NCBI GenBank assembly: GCA_029857975.1
Contig: JAOUFX010000285.1
Coordinates: 1-5,223 of the forward strand
Length of the DNA stretch: 5,223 nt
Source: Deltaproteobacteria bacterium
Lineage (GTDB): Bacteria; Desulfobacterota; SM23-61
Reading direction: 5' to 3'
In this document: in pieces, positions 4,526 to 5,223 of the stretch
Position numbering within the stretch: the stretch's first letter is position 1
How the letters are laid out: every line of letters begins with the position of its first letter
Notes under the pieces: model-generated
Databases searched by the model: none
What the model was told of the DNA's origin: nothing
Seen by the model: only the letters and a program-made list of their open reading frames with translations
Program-made: the position numbers and the translations under genes

Positions 4526-5223
4526 CTTCCCGGCAGCGGCATAAAACTTCCAGCGTCTCGAATACATCTTCCAGCGGAACAAAGACCGGGATGGAATGCT
4601 CTTCCAGAAGGGCTCTGGCTTGTTCGTAAATTTTTTTGTCTCCCGTGAAGCTTACGTAGATTGATTTATGCGGGTATTTCGTGGAGAGTTCCGGCAGGAA
4701 ACTGTATTTTTCTGCCGGGAAATTGGGGGATGCCAGCAAAATCGGGACTACAACGTCCACCCCCTCATCCTGCATCAGAATTTCCACCACAGCCTTATAC
4801 GCCTCAACTGGACCGAGAATGGGGGTAATGGCGGACATATCTACGGGATTGGAAACGGTCACCCAGGAAGCGCTGATTTCCATTAGCTTTTTCCGTGCCC
4901 TTGCTGAATGAACCGCCATTTTTAAGCCCATCGATTCACAGGCATCGGCCACCACTACACCCAAGGCCCCGGAAGGAGCCAGCGAAGAGACTCGGCGGCC
5001 GGCGGGAAGGGGCTGGAAAGCAATTCCTTTGGCCACGTTGATTAGGTCGAAGTAACGTTTTATTCGAACGATCCCGGCCTGCCGGAACGCCCCATCTAAA
5101 ACCAATTCATTCCCGGCCAGAGAAGCAGTATGCGTAAAAGCTCTTGCGGCGCCGGTTTTTGTCCGCCCTCCTTTAAGAACGACAACGGGTTTTTTCTGGG
5201 TGATCTTCCGGGCCACCTCGAAG
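4506..5223 (-). CDS. NDP-forming acyl-CoA synthetase (acetate-CoA ligase type) alpha subunit, C-terminal part, cut by window edge
   Basis: Read from the right edge, this is the last 238 residues of a longer protein; the GTG at 5214-5216 is an internal valine, since the frame continues to the window end. It begins with KPVVVLKGGRTKTGAARAF (11-29) and THTASLAG (30-37), where H31 matches the phosphorylated histidine of the succinyl-CoA-synthetase alpha fold. Next come SSLAPSGALGVVVADACESM (79-98) and VSNPVDMS (123-130), the CoA-ligase domain hallmark of ADP-forming acyl-CoA synthetases, then a final alpha/beta segment ending IPVFVPLEDVFETL (211-224). These enzymes interconvert acyl-CoA plus ADP and phosphate with acid plus CoA and ATP. 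The protein stops where fused members continue into an ATP-grasp beta domain, so it is probably the stand-alone alpha subunit needing a separate beta partner. The last residues (ALNSDR) are encoded by the heptamer repeat. The acid substrate is unknown. Confidence 0.88.
   Translation of the reverse strand, partial: FEVARKITQKKPVVVLKGGRTKTGAARAFTHTASLAGNELVLDGAFRQAGIVRIKRYFDLINVAKGIAFQPLPAGRRVSSLAPSGALGVVVADACESMGLKMAVHSARARKKLMEISASWVTVSNPVDMSAITPILGPVEAYKAVVEILMQDEGVDVVVPILLASPNFPAEKYSFLPELSTKYPHKSIYVSFTGDKKIYEQARALLEEHSIPVFVPLEDVFETLEVLCRCREALNSDR

Overview
The window reads as a piece of a bacterial chromosome with ordinary metabolic genes. The best guess for the organism is an anaerobic or facultative Proteobacteria/Desulfobacterota-type ("deltaproteobacterial") lineage. 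This is inference from the gene mix: a molybdenum-hydroxylase operon, a stand-alone NDP-forming acyl-CoA synthetase subunit, a PaaI-type thioesterase and a PA2779-family protein. GC-rich dispersed palindromes and a short heptamer repeat between genes fit the same picture. No tRNA, rRNA, CRISPR array, transposase or phage gene is visible.

Layout, left to right. Positions 1-1012 (+) hold the end of a molybdenum-hydroxylase operon: the C-terminal part of the FAD-binding medium subunit (cut by the window edge), then the complete two-[2Fe-2S] small subunit. A G/C-rich palindrome lies between them. The molybdopterin-binding large subunit does not follow, so it must be upstream or elsewhere. Positions 1179-2198 (-) encode a D-Ala-D-Ala-ligase-like ATP-grasp enzyme with a GTG start and an altered C-terminal signature; it converges on the hydroxylase operon. 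Positions 2199-2722 hold no convincing gene, only a hairpin, a doubtful 93-codon frame and a tiny leader frame just upstream of the ATP-grasp gene.

Positions 2723-3666 (-) hold two small envelope genes: a PA2779-family protein (signal peptide plus C-terminal membrane helix), then a four-helix membrane protein of unknown function. A 376-base divergent spacer (3667-4042) carries a second GC-rich dispersed repeat and a possible promoter. Positions 4043-4462 (+) encode a PaaI-type hotdog acyl-CoA thioesterase. Converging on it from the right edge is the C-terminal half of an NDP-forming acyl-CoA synthetase alpha subunit (4506 to the window end, -). A degenerate 7-base tandem repeat fills the gap between them and supplies the synthetase's stop codon.

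Functionally, the right end pairs a CoA-thioester-hydrolysing enzyme with a CoA-thioester-forming one. The left end is a hydroxylase for an N-heterocycle, aldehyde, CO or aromatic-CoA type substrate that cannot be told from these two subunits. The window suggests an organism that degrades organic acids or aromatics. I did not find a clearly new biological system. The most interesting leads are the altered ATP-grasp active-site loop, its leader region, the orphan medium/small hydroxylase pair and the repeats.
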